DNA of 5,139 bases from an uncultured Rhizobiaceae group bacterium (GCA_905479965.1 CAJQOR010000125.1:1-5139), one strand, 5' to 3'. Positions 1-4,599 are shown, numbered from the stretch's first letter. The notes: generated by a model from the sequence alone, not told the origin. Numbers and translations are program-made.

Positions 1-41
1 TTAAATCAGCTGTATTTTTTGCACTAAAATGAAATGGAAAT

Positions 42-998
42 TCAGCTCAAGATATAACGATGGGCCGCATACAAAGATAACGTCGCGGCATTTGACACAT
101 TCAACGACTTAATCGCTCCGGGCATGTCTAAACGTGCTAAATCTGAGACGATCGTGCGCGTTTTATGGCGCAAGCCTTTGCCTTCAGCACCCAAGACCAA
201 CGCAATCTGCTTCTTTGAGAATGTCTCTTCAAGTGCGTGTGGGCCTTCAGAATCAAGCCCAATAGTTTGAAACCCTAAAAAATGCAGCTCATCAATCGCA
301 TGACCGAGGTTTTTAACCTGGATATGATCAATCATTTCCAGCGCACCGGATGCAGACTTTGCCAATACACCTGTTTCTTGCGGGCTGTTACGTGCAGTTG
401 TGATAAGGGCTCCAGCGCCTAGTGCCACAGCTGAGCGCATGATCGCGCCAACATTATGCGGATCGGTAACCTCGTCTAATACGACAACTAAATGCGTGTC
501 TTTCAATTCGTCTAAGCTTTTACCATGTAACGGATGGACTTCAGCGACGATACCTTGATGGATAGCATCTTTACCCAGCATCTTATCCAGTTCGCGTCCA
601 TCAATCATCTCAACAGGGAAGGGCATATCGCCTATATCGCCAATATCAAGGCGTTCCCAGGCATTCGGTGTTGTTAAAAGCCTGATGATTTTGCGTTTGG
701 GATTTTCAAACGCGGCGCGCACCGTGTGCAGACCAAAAATATAAAGCGCGCCAGAACCAGATCGTTGTCCACCTTTGCCGCGAAACTTATTGCCGCGCTG
801 GGGCGTTTGTTTGCCCATGGCGGCGCCATCAGACCTTTGTGGCTTGGCTGCCCGATTTGTATTTGGCTTATTGCTGGCAAACTTAGCTCCAGGATTACTA
901 CCGGGCTTGTTACCAGGTTTGTTTCCGGGCTTATTAGCAGCCTTATTGGTGTTTGGGCGCTTATTTTGGCTAGATCTGTTGTCTTTTCGCTCTCTCAT
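42..998 (-). CDS. rlmB: 23S rRNA 2'-O-ribose methyltransferase, RlmB/SpoU (TrmH) family
   Basis: A 318-aa SPOUT-class methyltransferase. RlmB transfers a methyl group from SAM to the 2'-OH of a guanosine in 23S rRNA (Gm2251 in E. coli numbering). Visible parts, numbered from the ATG: a basic low-complexity tail (about 1-82); the SpoU substrate-binding domain beginning ALYIFGLHTVRAAFENP (84-100); and the catalytic domain with all three SpoU motifs, DPHNVGAIMRSA (179-190, conserved Asn182 and Arg188), LVLGAEGKGLR (267-277) and SLNVSNAA (298-305). The family is usually about 245-270 aa, so the excess is the N-terminal tail. An in-frame TTG lies two codons upstream (1004). ATG at 998 is preferred, although neither has a clear Shine-Dalgarno. 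The gene diverges from the tRNA pair. The general SpoU assignment is very secure. RlmB specificity, rather than a TrmH or RlmK-like paralogue, is inferred from the substrate-binding domain and the position beside tRNA-Tyr/Gly. Confidence 0.93.
   Translation of the reverse strand: MRERKDNRSSQNKRPNTNKAANKPGNKPGNKPGSNPGAKFASNKPNTNRAAKPQRSDGAAMGKQTPQRGNKFRGKGGQRSGSGALYIFGLHTVRAAFENPKRKIIRLLTTPNAWERLDIGDIGDMPFPVEMIDGRELDKMLGKDAIHQGIVAEVHPLHGKSLDELKDTHLVVVLDEVTDPHNVGAIMRSAVALGAGALITTARNSPQETGVLAKSASGALEMIDHIQVKNLGHAIDELHFLGFQTIGLDSEGPHALEETFSKKQIALVLGAEGKGLRHKTRTIVSDLARLDMPGAIKSLNVSNAATLSLYAAHRYILS
889..936. repeat. Four 12-bp tandem repeat units inside rlmB
   Basis: Four degenerate 12-bp units begin at 889, 901, 913 and 925, each starting CCRGG or CCGGG. 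On the minus strand they encode NKPG three times and then SNPG. Two related longer stretches flank them in the protein (RPNTNKAANKPG and KPNTNRAAKP), suggesting that the tail of RlmB grew by repeat duplication. The tail is basic and Pro/Gly-rich, probably disordered, and may touch rRNA; that last point is inference. Confidence 0.8.
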
Positions 999-1005
999 AT
1001 CCAAC

Positions 1006-1015
1006 GCTTATAAGC
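1006..1015. promoter_or_regulatory. 10-bp palindrome in the rlmB leader
   Basis: GCTTATAAGC is a perfect 10-bp palindrome ending 7 nt upstream of the rlmB ATG. In the rlmB mRNA the surrounding CGCTT/AAGCG arms (1005-1009 and 1018-1022) could alternatively form a hairpin over the ribosome-binding region. No strong Shine-Dalgarno is visible here. It may be an operator, an mRNA hairpin or chance. Confidence 0.2.
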
Positions 1016-1086
1016 AAAAGCGGACAAGGTGCAATAATAGTTTGGCAACTCAAAGCAATGAAATGAAAATAATTGCAATTCTTATG

Positions 1087-1115
1087 TTGACAGATCGGCC
1101 ATCGAAGGTCATAAC
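1087..1115 (+). promoter_or_regulatory. Sigma-70-type promoter of the tRNA-Tyr/tRNA-Gly operon
   Basis: A perfect -35 hexamer TTGACA (1087-1092) is followed after a 17-bp spacer by a -10 element CATAAC (1110-1115, 4/6 to TATAAT). The start would fall near 1122, about 60 nt before the mature tRNA-Tyr. The sequence just after the -10 (GCCGCTC) is GC-rich, the discriminator typical of stable-RNA promoters under stringent ppGpp control. The motif is seen directly; activity and regulation are inferred. Confidence 0.55.
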
Positions 1116-1183
1116 GCCGCTCAGATTCAGACAAATTTTGTTTGGGTTTGATCGGGCCACATGTCCGATGAAGGCAAGGGTGC

Positions 1184-1268
1184 GGAGGAGTGCCAGAGCG
1201 GTTAAATGGGGCGGACTGTAAATCCGTTGGCTTAGCCTACGTTGGTTCGAATCCAACCTCCTCCACCA
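1184..1268 (+). tRNA. tRNA-Tyr (anticodon GTA)
   Basis: An 85-nt class II tRNA with encoded CCA. The acceptor stem pairs GGAGGAG (1184-1190) with CTCCTCC (1258-1264), followed by discriminator A and CCA (1265-1268). The anticodon stem GCGGA/TCCGT closes a CTGTAAA loop with anticodon GTA at 1218-1220. There is a long variable arm, and the T arm is GTTGG-TTCGAAT-CCAAC (1241-1257). The anticodon and long variable arm identify tyrosine. It is the first gene of a two-tRNA transcript. Confidence 0.98.
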
Positions 1269-1280
1269 TTGCTTAAGTTA

Positions 1281-1326
1281 CCTGACCAATATGGCAACGG
1301 TCAGGATTATCGACGAGAAATCGTTG
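1281..1326 (+). other. Two hairpins in the tRNA-Tyr/tRNA-Gly spacer
   Basis: The 69-nt spacer between the tRNAs holds two potential stem-loops. The first pairs CCTGACC (1281-1287) with GGTCAGG (1299-1305) around an 11-nt loop, with seven perfect pairs. The second pairs CGACGA (1311-1316) with TCGTTG (1321-1326, one G-U) around a GAAA tetraloop of the stable GNRA class. No T-run follows either, so they are not terminators. They most likely shape processing of the dicistronic precursor, for example by RNase E or RNase P; that role is inferred. Confidence 0.5.
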
Positions 1327-1337
1327 ATCTGTCTTAC

Positions 1338-1411
1338 GCGGGCGTTGTGTAGTGGTAAGACCTCAGCCTTCCAAGCTGATGACGCGGGTTCGATTCCCGC
1401 CGCCCGCTCCA
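1338..1411 (+). tRNA. tRNA-Gly (anticodon TCC)
   Basis: A 74-nt tRNA with encoded CCA. The acceptor stem pairs GCGGGCG (1338-1344) with CGCCCGC (1401-1407), then discriminator T and CCA (1409-1411). The anticodon stem TCAGC/GCTGA closes the loop CTTCCAA with anticodon TCC at 1370-1372. The T arm is GCGGG-TTCGATT-CCCGC (1384-1400). Its 3' part, from 1365 onward, is duplicated in decayed form at 2957-2999, so this gene appears to have served as an integration site; the intact copy keeps the tRNA functional. Confidence 0.98.
1365..1411 (+). repeat. Left attachment-like repeat (3' part of tRNA-Gly)
   Basis: This is the 47-bp segment of the intact tRNA-Gly that recurs downstream. It runs from inside the anticodon stem through the variable loop, T arm, acceptor strand and CCA. 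The first 21 bp (1365-1385) are identical in the other copy. Crossover in or near the anticodon stem-loop is common for tRNA-targeting integrases, which fits the start of identity here. Confidence 0.65.
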
Positions 1412-1515
1412 GATATTCATAAGCTATTGATTTAATGGGTTTTTATCTGTTTATGCAAGTAGATTTGTGTTCCCCCCAAATGGTTTTCTAAATGAAACTT
1501 ATTGCTCTTTATGTT

Positions 1516-1532
1516 GGCTGTTAAGCCTTTTT
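1516..1532 (+). terminator. Weak terminator-like hairpin at the left end of the insert
   Basis: GGCT (1516-1519) pairs with AGCC (1524-1527) around a GTTA loop and is followed by five T residues (1528-1532). An outer stem, CTTTAT (1507-1512) with ATAAAG (1533-1538), could extend the structure in either direction. It lies about 105 nt after tRNA-Gly and 70 nt before the first island gene, so it could stop read-through from the strong tRNA promoter. The inner stem is only 4 bp, hence low confidence. Confidence 0.33.
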
Positions 1533-1583
1533 ATAAAGAAAAAAATACAGCCTGTGGTTTGTAACTGGTGATAAAACAAAATT

Positions 1584-1589
1584 TATAGT
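1584..1589 (+). promoter_or_regulatory. Possible -10 element of the island operon
   Basis: TATAGT (1584-1589) matches five of six positions of the -10 consensus. The best -35 candidate is TTGTAA (1559-1564), with a long 19-bp spacer. If used, transcription would begin within a few bases of the ATG at 1602, giving an almost leaderless message. A weak AGG (1593-1595) is the only Shine-Dalgarno-like sequence. The remaining part of 1412-1601 shows only AT-rich sequence and the hairpin described separately. Confidence 0.25.
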
Positions 1590-1601
1590 ATTAGGTTTGT
1601 C

Positions 1602-2129
1602 ATGAAGATTGATCACTTTGAATTTTATAATGCAAAAAAAGAAATCTCTGTTAGTCAGCCAAAATGGATTGGCGGACAAAGACAATCACTAACATTTACA
1701 GTCCCTTTATCAGTCAATGGTACAAGTGTTGGAGGTTATGCTCTTATTGGCAATACTAAAATCGATATTCCAAATAGGGACGTCGTGCTTTTAATTGTTC
1801 ACACTGTTCCTTCGATAAAAGGGAAGGGTATTAATTTGGGAAGAGCAGAATGGAGGCCGCTGAGTGGCCATAATAATAAATCTCGTGGTCCACAATTGTG
1901 GCAGAATGTCGAAATTAAATGTTCTCACGTTCATGATTTTCATGATAATATAAAATGGGCAGAGGATCTATGGATAGAACGTAAATTGCCAATAGCCTTA
2001 CCTATTGAACCTGAACCCAAGACATATTCAGAGTTTTTGGGGGTTGTGGGTGACAAATTTAATATATCAAATATATCATCTATACCAGAACCGCCGTGGG
2101 ATGTTACTTCACAAAGGGAGTTGTTCTAA
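1602..2129 (+). CDS. Uncharacterised 175-aa protein, first gene of the island operon (DUF6978-like, tentative)
   Basis: The function is not recognised with certainty. The protein is soluble, with no signal peptide or membrane segment. The N-terminal half (about 1-80) alternates hydrophobic and polar residues like a beta-rich fold (LTFTVPLSVNG, DVVLLIVHTV). The middle has RAEWRPLSGHNN (81-92) and QNVEIKCSHVHDFHDN (101-116), with an HxH pair at His109/His111 plus His90 and His114 that could bind metal or form a nuclease-like centre. The end has KLPIALPIEPEP (128-139) and a Pro/Trp tail, IPEPPWD (161-167). The arrangement R..W...H.N then HxHxF recalls my memory of DUF6978-type proteins that accompany DUF1828 genes, but I hold this loosely. 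It starts at ATG 1602 and its stop lies one base before the next ATG, so the two genes are surely co-transcribed. Codons are AT-rich compared with the flanking genes, fitting horizontal transfer. Confidence 0.8.
   Translation: MKIDHFEFYNAKKEISVSQPKWIGGQRQSLTFTVPLSVNGTSVGGYALIGNTKIDIPNRDVVLLIVHTVPSIKGKGINLGRAEWRPLSGHNNKSRGPQLWQNVEIKCSHVHDFHDNIKWAEDLWIERKLPIALPIEPEPKTYSEFLGVVGDKFNISNISSIPEPPWDVTSQRELF
2113..2120 (+). promoter_or_regulatory. Shine-Dalgarno of the second island gene
   Basis: AAAGGGAG lies inside the last codons of the first gene, 10 nt before the ATG at 2131. This decides the start. The same frame stays open upstream to 2005, but that stretch overlaps the first gene and has no comparable site. 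Confidence 0.6.
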
Positions 2130-2130
2130 T

Positions 2131-2868
2131 ATGACACAAGACAGACAAATTATAGAATCTGTAGCGGCACAGCTTTCTCGCGTCGAACATTTTGATGGGT
2201 TTTCTTTCATATCTACTCCATTGCTTTTCCCCAATGGCGGGCAAGTTCTTGTTAGGGTGGAACAGACTGCGGATGGAAGTTTCTTTGTATCAGATCATGG
2301 CATAGGTGCTGATGAATCTGAAATGATTGATGGCTTAGTAATTTATTCCCGGTTGGCTAGAGAGGTCGCAAAGGTCGCTGGTATTGGATTTGACCAACAG
2401 TCATTCTTTATTTTGAGGGCTTCTGAAGGGAAATTAGCGGGAGCTATTACGACAGTTGCTAATGCCGTGCAAGAAGCAGTGGTCCAGACTTACAATAAGG
2501 TCGAACATGTTCGTGCGAAAAAAGCTTCCGATAAGATGTTTAACAAACTTACAAATATTTTCGATGCTAAATACGTAGCAAAAGACGTGGTAATATTGGG
2601 TGCATCAAATCATTCATGGCCTTTTGATGGACAAGTTAAAATTCGCGATAAGGTTGTTTTGTTCGATAGTGTTTCTAACCATCATAACTCTGTTGTTTCA
2701 GCCGTAGCTAAGTTTTATGATGTAGCAAGAAGCGATATTTCGCCAACTCGAGTAGCAGTTGTGGAGCATCCTGATAGTATGGGTGATCTACTTTCTCTTC
2801 TGACGCAAACCGCAGATGTAATTGAGTTAAATGCGCCTGAATCGAGTTACAAAAGATTGGCAGCGTAA
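2131..2868 (+). CDS. DUF1828/DUF1829-like protein, second gene of the island operon
   Basis: A 245-aa soluble protein without signal peptide or TM segment. The N-terminal domain (about 1-100) has the pattern ISTPLLFPNGGQVLVRVEQ (27-45), then DGSFFVSDHGIGADESEM (48-65). This resembles the DUF1828 layout, in which a TP-hydrophobic start, a beta strand and an L-x-D-x-G turn precede a helix. A helical linker (101-140, VQEAVVQTYNKVEHVRAKK) leads to a C-terminal beta-alpha domain (145-235) with FDGQVKIRDKVVLFDSVS (165-182) and AVVEHPDSMGDLL (209-221), similar in layout to DUF1829. No catalytic motif can be named. It follows the first gene after one base with its own good Shine-Dalgarno, so the products are probably made together and may interact. 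The domain match is from memory; a profile search would settle it. A toxin-antitoxin or anti-phage role is speculation from context. Confidence 0.85.
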   Translation: MTQDRQIIESVAAQLSRVEHFDGFSFISTPLLFPNGGQVLVRVEQTADGSFFVSDHGIGADESEMIDGLVIYSRLAREVAKVAGIGFDQQSFFILRASEGKLAGAITTVANAVQEAVVQTYNKVEHVRAKKASDKMFNKLTNIFDAKYVAKDVVILGASNHSWPFDGQVKIRDKVVLFDSVSNHHNSVVSAVAKFYDVARSDISPTRVAVVEHPDSMGDLLSLLTQTADVIELNAPESSYKRLAA

Positions 2869-2956
2869 CTTGTGAATCACTTTCACGATAACTACGATTT
2901 AAGGTGATGTTATTGGTAGTTTTAGCAATATCCATTGATTTCATTGAATTTTATAA

Positions 2957-2999
2957 AGCCTTCCAAGCTGATGACGCACTTTCATTTCCCGCCGCTCCA
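2957..2999 (+). repeat. Decayed direct copy of the tRNA-Gly 3' part (right attachment-like repeat)
   Basis: These 43 bp match 1365-1411 of the intact tRNA-Gly. The first 21 bp (2957-2977) are identical. The next 16 bp have 11 matches. Then a 4-bp deletion in the acceptor strand is followed by GCTCCA, which is identical. Three G residues of the T stem are changed (GCGGG to GCACT), so it could not fold as a T arm. No 5' half of a tRNA precedes it. This is what a displaced tRNA 3' end looks like when an element inserts and selection on the displaced copy stops. Confidence 0.7.
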
Positions 3000-3031
3000 A
3001 GGCCTATCTTATTTTGAACGAGTTATATTCG

Positions 3032-3907
3032 TTATTTCGCTGACCGGCTCGCACGTGCTGCAAAGACTGCACCCAGTGTGATCAAAATGCTTGCTGCAAA
3101 TAACGTCCATGTAAGATCCGCGATACCTGCTGCAACCAGCACAAAGGTTGAAAGCAGCGGTGCAGCGTAAGATGCAACTCCGAGCAATTGGATGTCGCCA
3201 TGCTTGACGCCAATATCCCAGACGAAAAACGCTAAACCGACCGGGCCAATACCCAATCCGATAACGGCAAGCCATGTGCTCACTTGTTCAGGCCAAATCG
3301 TCGTCTCAAGGCTGATATGCGCAATTGCTGACAAAATGGCCGTTGCTAAGCAAAAAACCACAACGCTAGAGGTCGGCGTTTTGCCTAATCTGCGCGACAA
3401 AACCGAATAGCTAGACCAGGTCAAGGCACACAAAAATGCCAAGCCATATCCCAAGATGGCGCTTGTTTCAAAGCTCGTTTTACCCTGTGTAACAATGAGT
3501 GCCGCACCCGCAAAGCCAATCAAGCCACCGATAATATGTCCCAATTTTAAGTGTTCTTGCGGCAGTAAACCAGATAATAACACAATCAATAATGGCCAAA
3601 GATATTCAATCAGCCCAGCTTCAGCTGCAGGGGCTAGGCGAAGCGCTGAAAAATACAAGAAATGATAGCCAAATAGGCCAATGGTTCCAAAAGCGTATAT
3701 CTTCCAACTGATCGATTTAAGTGACTTGGTTTCACCTGAATATATGATCCAGCAAAGCCCCAAAGTGCCGCCAATTGTAAATGACATTGCTGTTAGCTGG
3801 AAGGGCGGGATAGGCACAGTTTTAACCGTTAAAAGCGCCAGCAGAGCCCACATTAATACAGCACCAAATCCAAATATAGTTGCGCGCGCTTGTGTCATAT
3901 TATCCAT
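3032..3907 (-). CDS. EamA/DMT-superfamily exporter, YddG-like
   Basis: A 291-aa inner-membrane protein with about ten hydrophobic segments (near 9-30, 35-56, 69-89, 94-113, 121-140, 151-170, 178-199, 209-230, 240-262, 265-285), arranged as two EamA repeats with short loops and a basic C-terminus. The first repeat has AAEAGLIEYLWPLLIVLL (94-111); the second has VGLAFFVWDIGVKHGDIQL (223-241) followed by ASYAAPLLS (245-253). These resemble the YddG branch of the drug/metabolite transporter superfamily, whose E. coli member exports aromatic amino acids. Substrate here is only inferred. The frame is open to a TTG at 4033, but the extra 42 residues are not membrane-like and cross the palindrome and likely promoter, so ATG 3907 is chosen; ATG 3898 is also possible. 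It converges with the island operon. Confidence 0.9.
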   Translation of the reverse strand: MDNMTQARATIFGFGAVLMWALLALLTVKTVPIPPFQLTAMSFTIGGTLGLCWIIYSGETKSLKSISWKIYAFGTIGLFGYHFLYFSALRLAPAAEAGLIEYLWPLLIVLLSGLLPQEHLKLGHIIGGLIGFAGAALIVTQGKTSFETSAILGYGLAFLCALTWSSYSVLSRRLGKTPTSSVVVFCLATAILSAIAHISLETTIWPEQVSTWLAVIGLGIGPVGLAFFVWDIGVKHGDIQLLGVASYAAPLLSTFVLVAAGIADLTWTLFAASILITLGAVFAARASRSAK

Positions 3908-3928
3908 CGTGTCTTTTAAGTTGGGCGC

Positions 3929-3950
3929 ACTATATGTCTCAAATTTGAGA
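3929..3950 (-). promoter_or_regulatory. 14-bp perfect palindrome beside a -10 element of the exporter gene
   Basis: TCTCAAATTTGAGA (3937-3950) is a perfect 14-bp palindrome. Immediately downstream on the minus strand is TATAGT (3934 to 3929), five of six to the -10 consensus, about 22 bp before the chosen ATG at 3907. The palindrome would occupy the -35/-10 spacer, the usual place for a dimeric regulator. The -35 is poor (CTAGCT), which fits an activator-dependent or repressed promoter. The palindrome is seen directly; its use is inferred. Confidence 0.45.
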
Positions 3951-4042
3951 AAGCTAGTAAAAGTTTTAAAACGTGGTTGCAAAACGCACAACCCATGATC
4001 TCGCTTGGCGCTCATTATCAGAAATGGAAACAATGATGTATG

Positions 4043-4062
4043 TGATCAATTTATTGCGATCA
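4043..4062. promoter_or_regulatory. Inverted repeat TGATC-N10-GATCA in the divergent intergenic region
   Basis: TGATC (4043-4047) and GATCA (4058-4062) are inverted around 10 bp, with partial extension outward (TGT at 4039-4043 region against ACA at 4066-4068). It sits between the exporter and the small membrane gene, and could be a regulator site or chance. Spacing does not fit a CRP/FNR site. Confidence 0.2.
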
Positions 4063-4083
4063 TGCACAGTTTTATTTGAATAA

Positions 4084-4113
4084 TTGGCAATTCAGCCTAT
4101 CTTGAGCAATAAT
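4084..4113 (+). promoter_or_regulatory. Promoter of the small membrane-protein gene
   Basis: TTGGCA (4084-4089, five of six to the -35) and AATAAT (4108-4113, five of six to the -10) are 18 bp apart. The start would lie near 4120. This makes the TTG at 4084 part of a -35 box rather than a start codon, and leaves either a leaderless ATG at 4123 or a 70-nt leader before ATG 4189. Confidence 0.45.
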
Positions 4114-4122
4114 GACACTTTA

Positions 4123-4404
4123 ATGACTTCCAAGAAACTTAGACGAATCTTGAAAAATACTCTTGGGACGCAGAACAGGGCTATACACATGCACATCTTA
4201 TTGTTGATTGGCATATTACTGATTGTTCTTCACTTGTTTGTTCGTGAGCGTACAATGCTCATCAACGGGCAGGTTGGTCCATGGACACGTCGTATTCGCG
4301 GGTTTACCCGTTGGTCATCAGTTGTCTTTTTTATTGTTTTAGTGCCCCTTGTTGTAATGGTACTCTATGTATTCGGCTCAGTCGTGTTTGCGCTGGTATT
4401 TTAA
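4123..4404 (+). CDS. Small two-TM inner-membrane protein of unknown function
   Basis: From ATG 4123 the product is 93 aa: a basic N-terminal stretch (TSKKLRRILKN), a first hydrophobic segment (HILLLIGILLIVLHLFV, about 24-41), a polar basic loop (INGQVGPWTRRIRGFTRW, about 49-66) and a second hydrophobic segment to the end (about 68-93). I do not recognise the family. ATG 4189 is an alternative start giving 71 aa; it has AGGG (4177-4180) eight bases upstream, whereas 4123 has no Shine-Dalgarno and would be nearly leaderless from the promoter at 4084-4113. The basic loop between the helices would face the cytoplasm if both ends are periplasmic. The consistent two-helix pattern and separate promoter support a real gene, but codon evidence is limited at this length. 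Confidence 0.6.
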   Translation: MTSKKLRRILKNTLGTQNRAIHMHILLLIGILLIVLHLFVRERTMLINGQVGPWTRRIRGFTRWSSVVFFIVLVPLVVMVLYVFGSVVFALVF

Positions 4405-4507
4405 GGCTCTATCACTTCACACCCACATCACAAAAATGCGTTTGAAGTTGATGTGCATCTTTTCCAATTCGATATTATTCTGTTCTGTAAGATCAATCGC
4501 AATGATT

Positions 4508-4537
4508 TTGATGAATGAAAAACAGGATACATATACG
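4508..4537 (+). promoter_or_regulatory. Possible promoter of the HtrA/Deg gene
   Basis: TTGATG (4508-4513) and TATACG (4532-4537) are separated by 18 bp, four of six matches each, and would give a leader of about 55 nt. No convincing sigma-E-type site was found in 4405-4599. The rest of that gap holds only a weak inverted repeat (CACATCA 4424-4430, TGATGTG 4449-4455). Confidence 0.28.
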
Positions 4538-4599
4538 TAAAGATAAAAGTTCATGTTCTAGATAACCATCAGATGATTTGCAGAACTAAGGTGTTGAAG

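Larger units (their letters stand above)
1365..2999 (+). mobile_element. Putative minimal genomic island integrated at tRNA-Gly
   Basis: The interval runs from the 3' part of the intact tRNA-Gly gene to a decayed direct copy of that same part. The insert between them (1412-2956) is visibly richer in A and T than the rlmB, exporter and protease genes, and carries only a two-gene operon. Integration that duplicates the 3' end of a tRNA gene is the classic product of tyrosine recombinases. No integrase, transposase or inverted terminal repeat is seen inside, so the element is either a remnant, was moved in trans, or is a non-autonomous cassette. The alternative is an old tandem tRNA-Gly duplication that lost its 5' half and happens to bracket two genes. 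Confidence 0.6.

Noticed and set aside
726..1221. Two plus-strand open frames with a hydrophobic GLLPGLLPGLFPG stretch
   Set aside because: The first lies almost wholly antisense to rlmB; the second starts antisense to rlmB and runs on into tRNA-Tyr. The hydrophobic pattern is the reverse reading of the NKPG repeat, and neither frame has family features.
2005..2130. Longer N-terminus for the second island gene
   Set aside because: The extension overlaps the 3' end of the first gene in another frame, while ATG 2131 has AAAGGGAG ten bases upstream.
2293..2325. SDHGIG as a GHKL ATPase N-box (DxGxG)
   Set aside because: Only the short motif matches. The Asn-containing upstream motif, the later G-rich lid motif and the usual spacing are missing; it fits a DUF1828-type turn better.
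2957..2999. A functional second tRNA-Gly
   Set aside because: It has no 5' half, a disrupted T stem and a 4-bp deletion in the acceptor strand, so it cannot fold into a tRNA.
2708..3275. Minus-strand frames over the island gene end and the exporter end
   Set aside because: They are out-of-frame readings of the clear DUF1828-like and exporter genes, with atypical composition and no ribosome-binding site.
3908..4033. TTG start at 4033 for the exporter
   Set aside because: The added 42 residues are not membrane-like and cross the palindrome and putative -10 element; EamA proteins normally begin just before the first helix, as from ATG 3907.
4039..4068. CRP/FNR-type site in the divergent region
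   Set aside because: The half-sites are TGATC-N10-GATCA with imperfect outer bases; spacing and outer bases do not match TGTGA-N6-TCACA or TTGAT-N4-ATCAA.
4424..4463. Terminator after the small membrane gene
   Set aside because: CACATCA/TGATGTG has an 18-nt loop and is separated from a short TTTT by several bases; too weak to call.
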